The notes under the pieces are model-generated. The model did not search any database and was not told where the DNA came from. It worked only from the letters and a program-made list of their open reading frames with translations. DNA of 41,142 nucleotides from Pseudomonadota bacterium (GTDB lineage: Bacteria > Myxococcota_A > Polyangia > Polyangiales > Polyangiaceae). The stretch covers positions 1 through 41,142 of the forward strand of contig JAEYWK010000008.1 in NCBI GenBank assembly GCA_023431345.1, in the 5' to 3' direction. A program made the position numbers and the translations under genes. Shown here piece by piece: positions 30,560-38,441 of the stretch; within the stretch, counting starts at the first letter, position 1, and each line of letters begins with the position of its first letter.

Positions 30560-30608
30560 AGCCGCAAGCCGTAAGCCGCAAGCCGCAACCCGCAACCCGC
30601 AACCCGCC
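30560..30608. repeat. Heptanucleotide tandem array
   Basis: Seven 7-bp units, AGCCG(C/T)A four times then ACCCGC(A/C) three times. The array changes unit type along its length. A GC-rich, GGGCAG-containing stretch follows to 30670. Heptamers are not a multiple of three, which agrees with a non-coding location. Confidence 0.85.
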
Positions 30609-30704
30609 GGGCAGAGCCGAGCGGAGCTGGGCGGCGCGCCGGGCAGCGCAGGGCAGGCAGAGCCGGGCAGGGGCGTCGGTCGGTTCGACCCCCCATGACG
30701 CGAG

Positions 30705-30736
30705 AAAACCGGTCAGCGCCCGTGAGCGCCGACCGG
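30705..30736 (-). terminator. Rho-independent terminator of the DUF1592/DUF1552 operon
   Basis: On the minus strand the stem CCGGTC (with an inner GCGC) pairs with its complement across a 6-base loop, and TTTT follows directly (plus-strand AAAA at 30705-30708). It lies 25 bp beyond the DUF1552 stop codon, the expected place. Confidence 0.85.
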
Positions 30737-30760
30737 CCTACCCACTACCGTGGCTCTCGC

Positions 30761-32158
30761 TCAAGCCGTGAGGCCGGCCAGCGGATTCTTGCAGTAGTTC
30801 GGGTTACCGAACGTCGTGCGCATGTCGCCGAACAGATTGAAGATCGAGACGAGCAGGTTGTTGTGCGGGACGTTGTTGTAGCTGAGCACGCGGCCGCCCT
30901 TCAGGCCGCCGCCGCCGCCCGCGAGCAGGAACGGCATGTTCTCTTTCGTGTGGTCCGGCGGGTGCGATAGCTCGGAGCCGAAGAACACGACGCTCTCGTC
31001 GAGCAGCGAGTGCCCGCCCATGTCGACCTTGCTCATCGCGTTGAGCAGGTAGGCGTGCATCTCGGAATACCAGGTGTTGATCTTGGCGCACTCGACGGGT
31101 CGGAAGTTGCCGTCGTGCTGATAGAAATGATGGTGCTCCGGCAAGCTCAGCCAGGGGAAGGTGTGCTTCGCCTCGGTGTCCGACCATTGGAACGAGCCCA
31201 CGGCGGTGAGGTCGCAGGCGAACGCCATCACCATCATGTCCATCATGAACTTGCCCACCTCGGGGATCTTGGCGTCGGTGGACGTGTCCTTCTTGCTGCC
31301 GTCGTCGGCTGAGTTCAGGCCCGTCGTCGCGTTGTAGCCAGCGGTGTCGATCAGCGTCGGGGGCTTGCACTGGGTACCGCCGAGGTCACCCTTGCCGATG
31401 CTCTTTTCGAGCTCGCGGATCTGCGTGAGGTGCTGGTCGAGCTTCGCGCGGTCGGCGGCGCCGAGGCGCGCCGACAGGCTCTGATAGCGGCCGCCCACGT
31501 AGTCGAGGATCGACTTGGCGCGCGCGTTCTCGGCCGTCATGTCCATGCCCGGCTCCAGGCTGCCGAACAGCGTCTTGAAGATGTCCTTCGGGTCGAGCTG
31601 GGGCGCGATCGCGGCGTTGCCGGCGCCGTCGCTGAAGTTGGCGGAGTTGATCGGGTGCAGCAGGCCGTGGCTCTTGCCCGTCGCCCAGCGGATCGCCATC
31701 TGGAGGCTCTTGCGAGCGTACGAGCGAGTGCCCAGGTCCGCCTGGATCTTGCTCGCGAGCACCTGATCGATCGAGCCGCCCTTGGGGTACTTGCCCGAGC
31801 CGGGCTGGGCCACGCCCGTGAGCAAGCTGCAGATGCCGGCTTGGTGTTGCTCGCCGCCCTGCTCTTTCCAGATCTGCGTCATGCTGAGGCCCTTGAGCGC
31901 CAGCACCTTCGAGAAGTGCGGCTCGAGGGGCTTCAAGATCTGGCTGAGCACGGGGGCGTCGTTCGAGCCGGTGGGCCAGAACTTGTCGGCGACGGTGCCG
32001 CCCGGCGTGTAGACGGTGAGCAGGCGCTTGGCGGGAGCGGCGGCGGCGTGGGCCTTGTCCGCGCCCATGATCTCGAGCCAGGGCAGGGCGATCGCCACCG
32101 TGCCCGCGCCGCGCAGCAGCGCGCGCCGATTCAGCTTGTGTTTACCGAGGACGATCAC
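30761..32158 (-). CDS. DUF1552 secreted protein
   Basis: The 465-residue product begins with a twin-arginine-like signal (NRRALLRGAG followed by a hydrophobic core and AHAAAA), so it is probably exported folded. The body has the DUF1552 pattern, including PNYC near the end, ESVVFFGSELSHPPDH and SLPEHHHFYQHD. These proteins occur next to DUF1592 proteins in Planctomycetes and myxobacteria, where the function is not established. The GTG start overlaps the stop of the upstream gene, so the pair is coupled, and a terminator follows. Confidence 0.85.
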   Translation of the reverse strand: MIVLGKHKLNRRALLRGAGTVAIALPWLEIMGADKAHAAAAPAKRLLTVYTPGGTVADKFWPTGSNDAPVLSQILKPLEPHFSKVLALKGLSMTQIWKEQGGEQHQAGICSLLTGVAQPGSGKYPKGGSIDQVLASKIQADLGTRSYARKSLQMAIRWATGKSHGLLHPINSANFSDGAGNAAIAPQLDPKDIFKTLFGSLEPGMDMTAENARAKSILDYVGGRYQSLSARLGAADRAKLDQHLTQIRELEKSIGKGDLGGTQCKPPTLIDTAGYNATTGLNSADDGSKKDTSTDAKIPEVGKFMMDMMVMAFACDLTAVGSFQWSDTEAKHTFPWLSLPEHHHFYQHDGNFRPVECAKINTWYSEMHAYLLNAMSKVDMGGHSLLDESVVFFGSELSHPPDHTKENMPFLLAGGGGGLKGGRVLSYNNVPHNNLLVSIFNLFGDMRTTFGNPNYCKNPLAGLTA

Positions 32159-33909
32159 GGCTGCACCTGCGCCATGTAGAGGAAGGTACTGGTTTGAGAC
32201 AGCTCGAGCAGCAGATCTTTGATGTTGAAATTGTTGGCTTGGAACTTTTGTTGAAGCTGCTGCATCGTGCACGCATCCTGCTCTTCAATGCTGCGGCCAT
32301 AAGCGTAGTTGGCCCAGTTGATCGCGAAGCAAGCTTGAACGTCGGTGGACTCGGCCATCTTTTGGCCCAGCTCGACCGCACCCGAGAACTTACCGAGTTG
32401 AGGCGAGTCGGCCGATACGTCGATCACCTTGCCGCCCTCCATGTCTTGCCACTTGCCGACCGACGTGAAGTTCTCGAGCGCGAAACCGATCGGGTCGAGC
32501 ATGTTGTGGCAGCCCCTGCACTCGGGGTTCTTGGCGTGCTCGGTGTAGCGATCGCGAGCGGTGCCGCCAAGAGCCGGATCAGGGGGCGTGATGGTGCCCA
32601 GGCTGGGCGGAGGCGTGGAGATCTTCACGCACATCAGCTTGTTGAGCACGAACGAGCCGCGCACCACGGGGTTGTTGGGATCCGAATGGATGGGGCCAGC
32701 GAGGATACCGGCCTGGGTCATCAGACCCGCGCGCTGGACGCCATCGAGCGGGACCTGCCTGAACTCAGTGCCGGTGACGCCGGGGATGCCGTAGAACTGC
32801 GCCAGCTTTTCGTTCAAGAACGTGTGCTTCGCCGTGAAGGCGGTGGCCCACGTGCCGCCGTTGAACACCAGGTCTTGCAGGAAGGTCTGCGTCTCTTGAC
32901 GCATCAGGTGGCCAATCTCCTGCGTGAAGCCACCGTAGTTCTCGCTGCGGGTCAGGCTACCCAGCGCTGGGATCGGCAGGAGGCTGTCGAAGAAGAAGCG
33001 CACCACGTCGCGCGCCTTGGTTTCTTTGAGCATGCGGTCGGCCTGAGCTTTCACACCCTCGGGGGTAGAGAGCTGGCCGGCCGCGGCCGCCGCCATCAGT
33101 GCGTCGTCCGGGCTCGAGCCGTAGAACAGGTACGAGAGGCGGCTCGCCATTTCGTAGTCGGTGGGCTGGAACAGCTCGGGGTTGCCGGCCACGGGCTTGC
33201 CCAGCTCGGGTCGGTACAGGAACTCGGGCGACTGGAACGCCGCTTCGAGCACGGCGGCCAGGCTCGACGTGAAGCTGTTTCCGCCCATGCGGACCTTTTG
33301 GAAGAGCTGCGCCAGGCCGTCGGCGTCGCCTGCCTCGAGCGGACGGCGAAAGATCTTGGGCACGAAGTTGTCGATGACGGTGCGAGCGCAGGCCGCTTCT
33401 TCGGCCGCCGCGGGCGCCGCCGCGCAAGGCGCGAGCTCGCCAATGCGCGCCGCCGAGGTCAGCGACTCGGCCAGGTTGCGCGCCGTGGTCATGTACTTCT
33501 CGGCCAGGATGTCGGACACCGACTGGATCGAGGCGTCGGTACCGAAGCCGCTGCCTACGTCTTCAGGGGGGAACAGGTTGGCCGGCGCGTCCGTGGCTTT
33601 GGCGACGTCGCGGACCGTGTTGTTGTATTCGAAGCGGGTCAGGCGACGCAGGGGCGCCGCGACCGCGGTCGGGCCGGTGCAGGTCACCGGGCCGGCAGTA
33701 CCGCCGGTGCCATTGCCGCTGACGCCGGTCGTGCCGGCGGTGGTGCTGTTGCTACTGCCACCCGAGGTCGAGGAGCTGGCCCCTCCACCCGGAGTGTTCT
33801 GTTGGGGCTGATCAATTTCAGCCGTACAGGCGAGCAGCCCAGCAGCCGCAAGCGTGAGCGAGGCGATAGAACTGAGCTTCGGGCGACGCATGGGTCTTAC
33901 GGTGTTCAT
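32155..33909 (-). CDS. DUF1592-family multidomain lipoprotein with a CxxCH motif
   Basis: The 584-residue product has a lipoprotein signal (lipobox LLAC), a Thr/Ser/Gly-rich linker, then the DUF1587 start (PLRRLTRFEYNNTVRDV), DUF1595 and DUF1592 in the middle, DUF1588 (GILAGPIHSDPNNPVVRGSFVLNKLMC) and DUF1585 at the end. The motif CRGCHNMLDPIG is a c-type heme signature. Family proteins are probably exported oxidoreductases or polymer-active proteins, but the reaction is unknown. The first ATG is given; an ATG six codons later (33891) makes a neater signal peptide. Confidence 0.85.
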   Translation of the reverse strand: MNTVRPMRRPKLSSIASLTLAAAGLLACTAEIDQPQQNTPGGGASSSTSGGSSNSTTAGTTGVSGNGTGGTAGPVTCTGPTAVAAPLRRLTRFEYNNTVRDVAKATDAPANLFPPEDVGSGFGTDASIQSVSDILAEKYMTTARNLAESLTSAARIGELAPCAAAPAAAEEAACARTVIDNFVPKIFRRPLEAGDADGLAQLFQKVRMGGNSFTSSLAAVLEAAFQSPEFLYRPELGKPVAGNPELFQPTDYEMASRLSYLFYGSSPDDALMAAAAAGQLSTPEGVKAQADRMLKETKARDVVRFFFDSLLPIPALGSLTRSENYGGFTQEIGHLMRQETQTFLQDLVFNGGTWATAFTAKHTFLNEKLAQFYGIPGVTGTEFRQVPLDGVQRAGLMTQAGILAGPIHSDPNNPVVRGSFVLNKLMCVKISTPPPSLGTITPPDPALGGTARDRYTEHAKNPECRGCHNMLDPIGFALENFTSVGKWQDMEGGKVIDVSADSPQLGKFSGAVELGQKMAESTDVQACFAINWANYAYGRSIEEQDACTMQQLQQKFQANNFNIKDLLLELSQTSTFLYMAQVQP

Positions 33910-34125
33910 GTGTTGGAACGGCGTTCAGCTTTCCAACTCAAGGGGCCCGCGACGCACCTTTCCTGTGCGCGCCTGCAAAATGTTCGTCACGATGGATTTG
34001 GGCGGCTCAGCCGCCGTCGCCGAGCACCTATCGTCGGTGCGCGCATGTAGGCGCAGAGGGTGCCATGGGTCAGTCTGCGCCGCCGGCTGCGGCGCTCGAC
34101 TCTCGAGCGATCTCGCGGGACACGC

Positions 34126-35010
34126 TCAGAGGCTGCAGGGGAAGTGCTGACAAAAGGTCGAGCCGGGATTCGAGCCTTCGAGGTCGCGGAGGGCGACGCG
34201 CAGCGTGGGGGATAAGGTGAGGCCCAGAGTGAGGTTTGCGCTCGTGACCGCGGCGGCGTCGATACCGGCCACCACGAGCCAGCGGTTCCACGGCGCAGAG
34301 GCGGTGAGAAGCACCGCGTTGTTCCAAGAGCTTTGGCGTGCGGTGGCCATGCCGCCGGCGAGCAGCAGCTCGTCGAGCGGGCCGAGCGCGCCGTCGAGCG
34401 CCGCGTAGTTGGCGCCGTACAGACTACCCAGAGCGGCGATGATCTCGTCGCCCACCTCGCCGAGGACGTCGTTCACCCTGGTGTGATCCGCGTAGCGGCT
34501 GGCCGTGCTCGGACTGATCTTCACGGTCTCGATGGCGAACGGTAGGTCGAAATTGATGTGCGCGTTCATGCCCAGGAGCACGTCTTGGATGATCAGCGTT
34601 TGCCCGCCGGCGGCGGCGTCGAAGGCCTTGAGCCAAGCGTTCGGCACCTGGCTACGTTGGCCAAGCGCGTACGAGCGCAGCGCTCGTCGGTAATGGTTCG
34701 CAAACTCGGTCTGGTAGCTCTTCATCCACGTCGTGTTGGCGTAGTCGCCGGCGTCGATGCTCTCGGCCATGCGCAGCGTCGTCAGCGTGTAGACGCTGGC
34801 GAAGATGGCCCGACGGTCTCCGGTCGCGACGAAGCGCTCTTCTAGGCAAGCGAGGGCGTCATAAGCACCCCAGTGCGTGGTGTAGGGCGCAGCCGTTTGC
34901 GCGACCACGTCCGTGTCGGTGCAATAAGAGGCCGACGCCACGCTCGGAGCCAAGCTCACCGCCACGCCCACGCACGTCGCCACGACCGCTCCAAAGATTC
35001 CCGGATTCAT
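34126..35010 (-). CDS. DUF5995 secreted protein
   Basis: The 294-residue product has a Sec signal (cut near SVASAS) and the DUF5995 core: VYTLTTLRM, FANHYRRALRSY, VPNAWLKAFDAA, IIQDVLLGMNAHINFDLPFAI, and VNDVLGEVGDEI. Two C-terminal cysteines may form a disulfide. Function of the family is unknown. It is a separate transcription unit upstream of the DUF1592 operon. Confidence 0.82.
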   Translation of the reverse strand: MNPGIFGAVVATCVGVAVSLAPSVASASYCTDTDVVAQTAAPYTTHWGAYDALACLEERFVATGDRRAIFASVYTLTTLRMAESIDAGDYANTTWMKSYQTEFANHYRRALRSYALGQRSQVPNAWLKAFDAAAGGQTLIIQDVLLGMNAHINFDLPFAIETVKISPSTASRYADHTRVNDVLGEVGDEIIAALGSLYGANYAALDGALGPLDELLLAGGMATARQSSWNNAVLLTASAPWNRWLVVAGIDAAAVTSANLTLGLTLSPTLRVALRDLEGSNPGSTFCQHFPCSL

Positions 35011-35152
35011 GCTGACCGCCTCCTATCGCCTCCTCCCAACGGAGGCGGACGCCTAAAGTGCCCGAGCGGTCGTGGCCTGTCTAGCGTGGACGCGGCGCTG
35101 AGCGCGGAGGCTCGGGCGTCGCGACCGCTACTGAGCATGGTAGGGTGGCGGC

Positions 35153-36397
35153 GTGGCGAAGGTGCCGGACCGAGTCGGGCAAGTTATCGGCCAGCGCTAC
35201 GAGCTGCGTCAGGTCGTAGGTCGCGGTGGCCAAGGCATGGTCTACCGCGCGCTCGACCAGTGGAGCTCACGCGAGGTCGCGGTCAAGGTGCTGGGGTCCA
35301 AGGCCGCGCGCGAGCCTCAGATGGTCGAGCGGCTGATGCGCGAGCAGCAGGCGATGAGCGCGCTGCGCGGCACCTCGGCCGTCGAGCTGTTCGACGTCTG
35401 CCGCGGCAACGATGGCGAGCTGTGCCTGGTGATGGAGCTCTTGCGGGGTACGGATCTCGACGAGCACCTGTACGTGCTCGAGCAGCGTGGTGAGCGATTG
35501 TCGCTGTCGCGAGTGGCGGCCGTCTTCGACCCGATAGTGAGCACCCTCGAAACGGCGCACGCAGCCGGCATCTTGCATCGCGATCTGAAGCCCGCGAACA
35601 TCTTCTTGCTCGAAGACGGCGACGTGCGCTTGCTCGATTTCGGCATGGCGCGCCTCAAGAAGTCCGCGCCGTTGACGGCGGCCGGCACGGTCATGGGCTC
35701 CCCGAGCTTCATGGCGCCCGAAGCGTGGAACGGCGTGTCGGATCTGCTCGACCACCGCGCCGACGTGTATTCGCTGGGCGTGATCTTGTTTCGCGTCCTC
35801 GCGGGGCAGCTGCCGTTCGGTGGCGACAGCCTCAAAGACAAATTCATGGGCGCGACGACGGCCTCGCGCCCGAGTCTGCGCCGGCTGCGACCCGATCTGC
35901 CGCGCGGCGCCGACGAGTGGGTGGAGGCGGCGCTGGCCGTCGATCGTGAGCAGCGCTTCGGCAACGTTCGCGCGCTGTGGAATGCGTTTCAGACCGCATT
36001 CCGCGTCTCGCCGCCCGGCAAGCGCCCGTCGTTTTGGGAAGCCGCGAAAGGCGCGGTCGCTCGCGTCGCCCGCAGCAACCGGCCGGAGCCGGTCGCGCCG
36101 CCGCTGGCGGAAGACTCCGACAGCTCGTTCGCCCGCGAGGCGCTGGCGCGAAGCGTCTTCCGGCCCGCGAGTGACGTGAGCGATGAAGCTCGCGTCGAAG
36201 CGACGATCGAGCTCACCGATGCCGACTTCGCGCGGCCCGCGGCGCCGCTGAAAGCGCCCCCGCTGCGGCCTCCGCCGCCCCCTCCTCCGCGAGCAAGCGA
36301 GCGCCCCGCGGAAAAGACGCTCAGCATGCGCGACGAAGACATCGCGTACGAGCTCTCGTCCGTACCCGAGGACGAAGCGAAGAAGCCGAAGCCGTAG
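35153..36397 (+). CDS. Hanks-type Ser/Thr protein kinase
   Basis: The 414-residue product has a kinase domain at its N terminus: glycine loop GRGGQGMVY (23-31), Lys-45 in VAVKVL, HRDLKPANI with Asp-144, DFG with Asp-162, APE, and DVYSLGVILF. After about residue 285 the chain is disordered and acidic to proline-rich (PPPPPPPRASERPAEKT) with no sensor domain or TM helix, so it is a soluble kinase. The GTG start follows GTAGGGTGG. It is followed by a one-TM protein on the same strand, which is a common arrangement for kinase substrates or partners. Confidence 0.9.
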   Translation: MAKVPDRVGQVIGQRYELRQVVGRGGQGMVYRALDQWSSREVAVKVLGSKAAREPQMVERLMREQQAMSALRGTSAVELFDVCRGNDGELCLVMELLRGTDLDEHLYVLEQRGERLSLSRVAAVFDPIVSTLETAHAAGILHRDLKPANIFLLEDGDVRLLDFGMARLKKSAPLTAAGTVMGSPSFMAPEAWNGVSDLLDHRADVYSLGVILFRVLAGQLPFGGDSLKDKFMGATTASRPSLRRLRPDLPRGADEWVEAALAVDREQRFGNVRALWNAFQTAFRVSPPGKRPSFWEAAKGAVARVARSNRPEPVAPPLAEDSDSSFAREALARSVFRPASDVSDEARVEATIELTDADFARPAAPLKAPPLRPPPPPPPRASERPAEKTLSMRDEDIAYELSSVPEDEAKKPKP

Positions 36398-36472
36398 CGG
36401 GCCGCAGCCGGCTCGCGTGGCGCTTTCGTCAGCTCTGGCCGCGAGCCTGCCGCGAGGGTACGCTCGGCGCGG

Positions 36473-37528
36473 ATGTCCGACGATCCCACGGAACGCAAGG
36501 AACAGCTGAGCCAAGCGGATCGCACCTTGCTGGGAGTGGCGCCGCCCAAGCTCGAGACCTCGGCTGATGCCGGTCCCCGCAGCCCCGTCTTCGTGCGCGC
36601 GGGGACGGCGGCTGCCGGCGAGGGCGACGAGCCTCCTCCGCTGCCGCGCATGGCGCTCCCGAGCCGCCCTCCGCTGCCGTCGCCGGTCGTGAGCTCGGCC
36701 GAGCTCGGCGGGCCAGCCTCTGGCGCCGGCCTCGGCGGGCTCATGCGCGCGCAGCCGCTCGTGTGGATGGTGGCTCTTCCGGCGGTGGTGGCCGCGCTCG
36801 TGATCGGCGTGGCGGTGCTGACGGCGCCGACGCCCCGACCGAGGCCGGTCGCCGTGCCCGCTCCGTCTGCCGTCCATCAGCCGAGCGGCGCACAGGCCGC
36901 GGCCGCGGACGAGAAGCCGCGCCTCGACGACCTCGTGGCGCTCGCGGCCAAGCCCCCCGAAACGTTGCAAGCTCGGGAGCTGATTCAGCTCGCGGAAGGC
37001 CGCGCCGTCCGAGAGCGCGACGCGGCTCGCTCGTTGCGGGAACGCCTCGCGCGCTCACCCGAGCTGTTGAACGAGAAGGCAACGCAGGCGGCGTTGCTGG
37101 AGCTCGCCCGGCAGGCCGACACGTCGCGAGAGGCGCTCCTGGCGCTGGCGACGAGCGAGGGCCCCATCGGCCCCGATCTGCTGTACGAGGTGTGGACGCG
37201 AACGAGCGACCGCACCGATTCGACCGAGCTCGCGCGCGCGCTCGCGTACAGCGCCGACGTGCGCCCGCGAGCCTCCAAGGCGCTGTCCGTCGCCCTCGAC
37301 TTGCGCGCCGCCGACACGTGCGAGAAGAACCAAGAGGTCTTGCCGCGCGCGCTCACCGACGGCGACAAGCGGTCGCTCCACCTGCTCATGAAGTTGCTGA
37401 ACAAGCGCGGTTGCGGGCCGAAGAAGCTCGACGATTGCTTCGCGTGCTTGCGCGCCAAGAAGGACGAGCTGGCCGCCACCATCAACGCCGTGAAGGCGCG
37501 ACGCGCCCCGACGTTCCCCACACCGTAA
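36473..37528 (+). CDS. One-TM protein downstream of the kinase, unknown function
   Basis: The 351-residue product has a proline/alanine-rich, possibly disordered cytoplasmic part (residues 1-90, with several Ser/Thr), one membrane helix (LVWMVALPAVVAALVIGVAVL, about 96-116), and a helical C-terminal domain (about 150-340) that ends with Cys pairs (CGPKKLDDCFACL). The layout, with the kinase 75 bp upstream, suggests a membrane partner or kinase target, but this is inference only. No family is recognised. Confidence 0.75.
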   Translation: MSDDPTERKEQLSQADRTLLGVAPPKLETSADAGPRSPVFVRAGTAAAGEGDEPPPLPRMALPSRPPLPSPVVSSAELGGPASGAGLGGLMRAQPLVWMVALPAVVAALVIGVAVLTAPTPRPRPVAVPAPSAVHQPSGAQAAAADEKPRLDDLVALAAKPPETLQARELIQLAEGRAVRERDAARSLRERLARSPELLNEKATQAALLELARQADTSREALLALATSEGPIGPDLLYEVWTRTSDRTDSTELARALAYSADVRPRASKALSVALDLRAADTCEKNQEVLPRALTDGDKRSLHLLMKLLNKRGCGPKKLDDCFACLRAKKDELAATINAVKARRAPTFPTP

Positions 37529-37529
37529 T

Positions 37530-37544
37530 CAATGAGAATCATTG
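37530..37544. promoter_or_regulatory. Fur-like site upstream of the ArsR gene
   Basis: CAATGA-GAA-TCATTG is a perfect inverted repeat whose core AATGAGAATCATT matches the Fur consensus core AATGATAATCATT at 12 of 13 positions. It lies 19 bp before the -35 box. It could instead be the site of another regulator. Confidence 0.45.
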
Positions 37545-37562
37545 CATAATATTTCCTGTGGG

Positions 37563-37590
37563 TTGACATATTCCTATAACGGAATATGAA
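37563..37590 (+). promoter_or_regulatory. Promoter and operator of the ArsR/SRPBCC operon
   Basis: The -35 TTGACA (37563-37568) and -10 TATGAA (37585-37590) are spaced 16 bp. Between and over them lies the 7-6-7 palindrome ATATTCC-TATAAC-GGAATAT (37568-37587), a natural ArsR autorepression site. Transcription start is predicted very near the ATG at 37597, so the transcript may be leaderless. Confidence 0.75.
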
Positions 37591-37596
37591 TAGGTC

Positions 37597-37938
37597 ATGG
37601 CTCGAGCAGCGACGACCGCCGATGCGTTCAACGCCGTCGCTGAGCCGCGTCGGCGCGACATCTTGCGGGTGCTCGCCTGCGGGGAGCGCCCCGTGAACGA
37701 TCTCGTCGATGCGCTGGGGCTCTCCCAGCCGCAGGTCTCCAAGCACTTGCGCGTCCTGCGCGAGGTGGGCGCCGTCGACGTGCGCGAAGAAGGTCGCCAG
37801 CGCCTCTATCGGCTCAACGCGCGCGCCCTCAAGCCCATCTACGACTGGGTCAAAGACTACGAACGCTTCTGGAACGAGCGCTTCGACGTGCTCGATACCG
37901 TGCTCGATCAGCTGAAACGGGAAGAGAGTGAGTCATGA
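37597..37938 (+). CDS. ArsR-family winged-helix repressor
   Basis: The 113-residue product has the ArsR fold: EPRRRDILRVLACGERPVNDLVDALGLSQPQVSKHLRVLREVGAV (residues about 16-60), then the wing VREEGRQRLYRLN. There are no cysteine metal motifs (ELCVCDL) in the recognition helix, so it is not an arsenic sensor. It is coupled to an SRPBCC protein by an ATGA overlap, a common pair in which ArsR represses its partner. A palindrome covers its promoter. Confidence 0.88.
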   Translation: MARAATTADAFNAVAEPRRRDILRVLACGERPVNDLVDALGLSQPQVSKHLRVLREVGAVDVREEGRQRLYRLNARALKPIYDWVKDYERFWNERFDVLDTVLDQLKREESES

Positions 37939-38426
37939 CCAAAACGCACAGCGGTAAAGCCAGCGTCACGCTGCCCACGGACACGCAAATCTTGATCGTG
38001 CGCGAGTTTGCCGCGCCGAGGCACTTGGTCTACCGCGCGTGGACGAACGCCGACCTGGTCAAGAAATGGTGGGGCGGGCTGCGCGGCGAAATGCAGGTCG
38101 TCGACATCGACCTGCGCGTCGGCGGCAAGTGGCGCTACGTGATGCGGGCACACGGCGGCTTCGAGGTCGCCTTCCACGGGGAGTACCGCGAGCTTGTGCC
38201 GAGCGAGCGGATCGTGACTACGGAGATCTACGAAGGAGCCCCTGAGCCGCCCGAGCCGCCGCTCAACATCATCACGTTCCGCGAGCCCTCGCCCGGCCAC
38301 ACACGGCTCGAGCTCTTGGTGCTGTGCCCGAACCCGGAGCTGCGCGACATCATCGCCAATTCAGGCATGGAAGCGGGCCTGCAGGAGCAAATGGACCTGC
38401 TGGAGCAGCTCGCGGTGAGCCTGTGA
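37935..38426 (+). CDS. SRPBCC (AHSA1-type) protein
   Basis: The 163-residue product has the AHSA1-like helix-grip features: VREFAAPRHLVYRAWTNADLVKKWW, DLRVGGKWRYVMR, FHGEYRELVPSERIVTTEIY and GMEAGLQEQMDLL. Such proteins form a hydrophobic pocket that binds a small ligand. The ligand is unknown. It overlaps the ArsR stop, so the two are coupled. Confidence 0.88.
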   Translation: MTKTHSGKASVTLPTDTQILIVREFAAPRHLVYRAWTNADLVKKWWGGLRGEMQVVDIDLRVGGKWRYVMRAHGGFEVAFHGEYRELVPSERIVTTEIYEGAPEPPEPPLNIITFREPSPGHTRLELLVLCPNPELRDIIANSGMEAGLQEQMDLLEQLAVSL

Positions 38427-38441
38427 GCGCGCCGCGACTCG

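Noticed and set aside
30560..30608. CRISPR or attachment site
   Set aside because: Seven-base direct units without spacers; a simple tandem repeat explains them.
35267..36970. A 567-residue minus-strand frame opposite the kinase and the one-TM protein
   Set aside because: Arginine-rich shadow frame; the plus strand has intact kinase motifs.
37530..37544. Terminator of the upstream one-TM gene
   Set aside because: The stem is AT-rich and short and lacks a following T-run; a regulatory site fits better.
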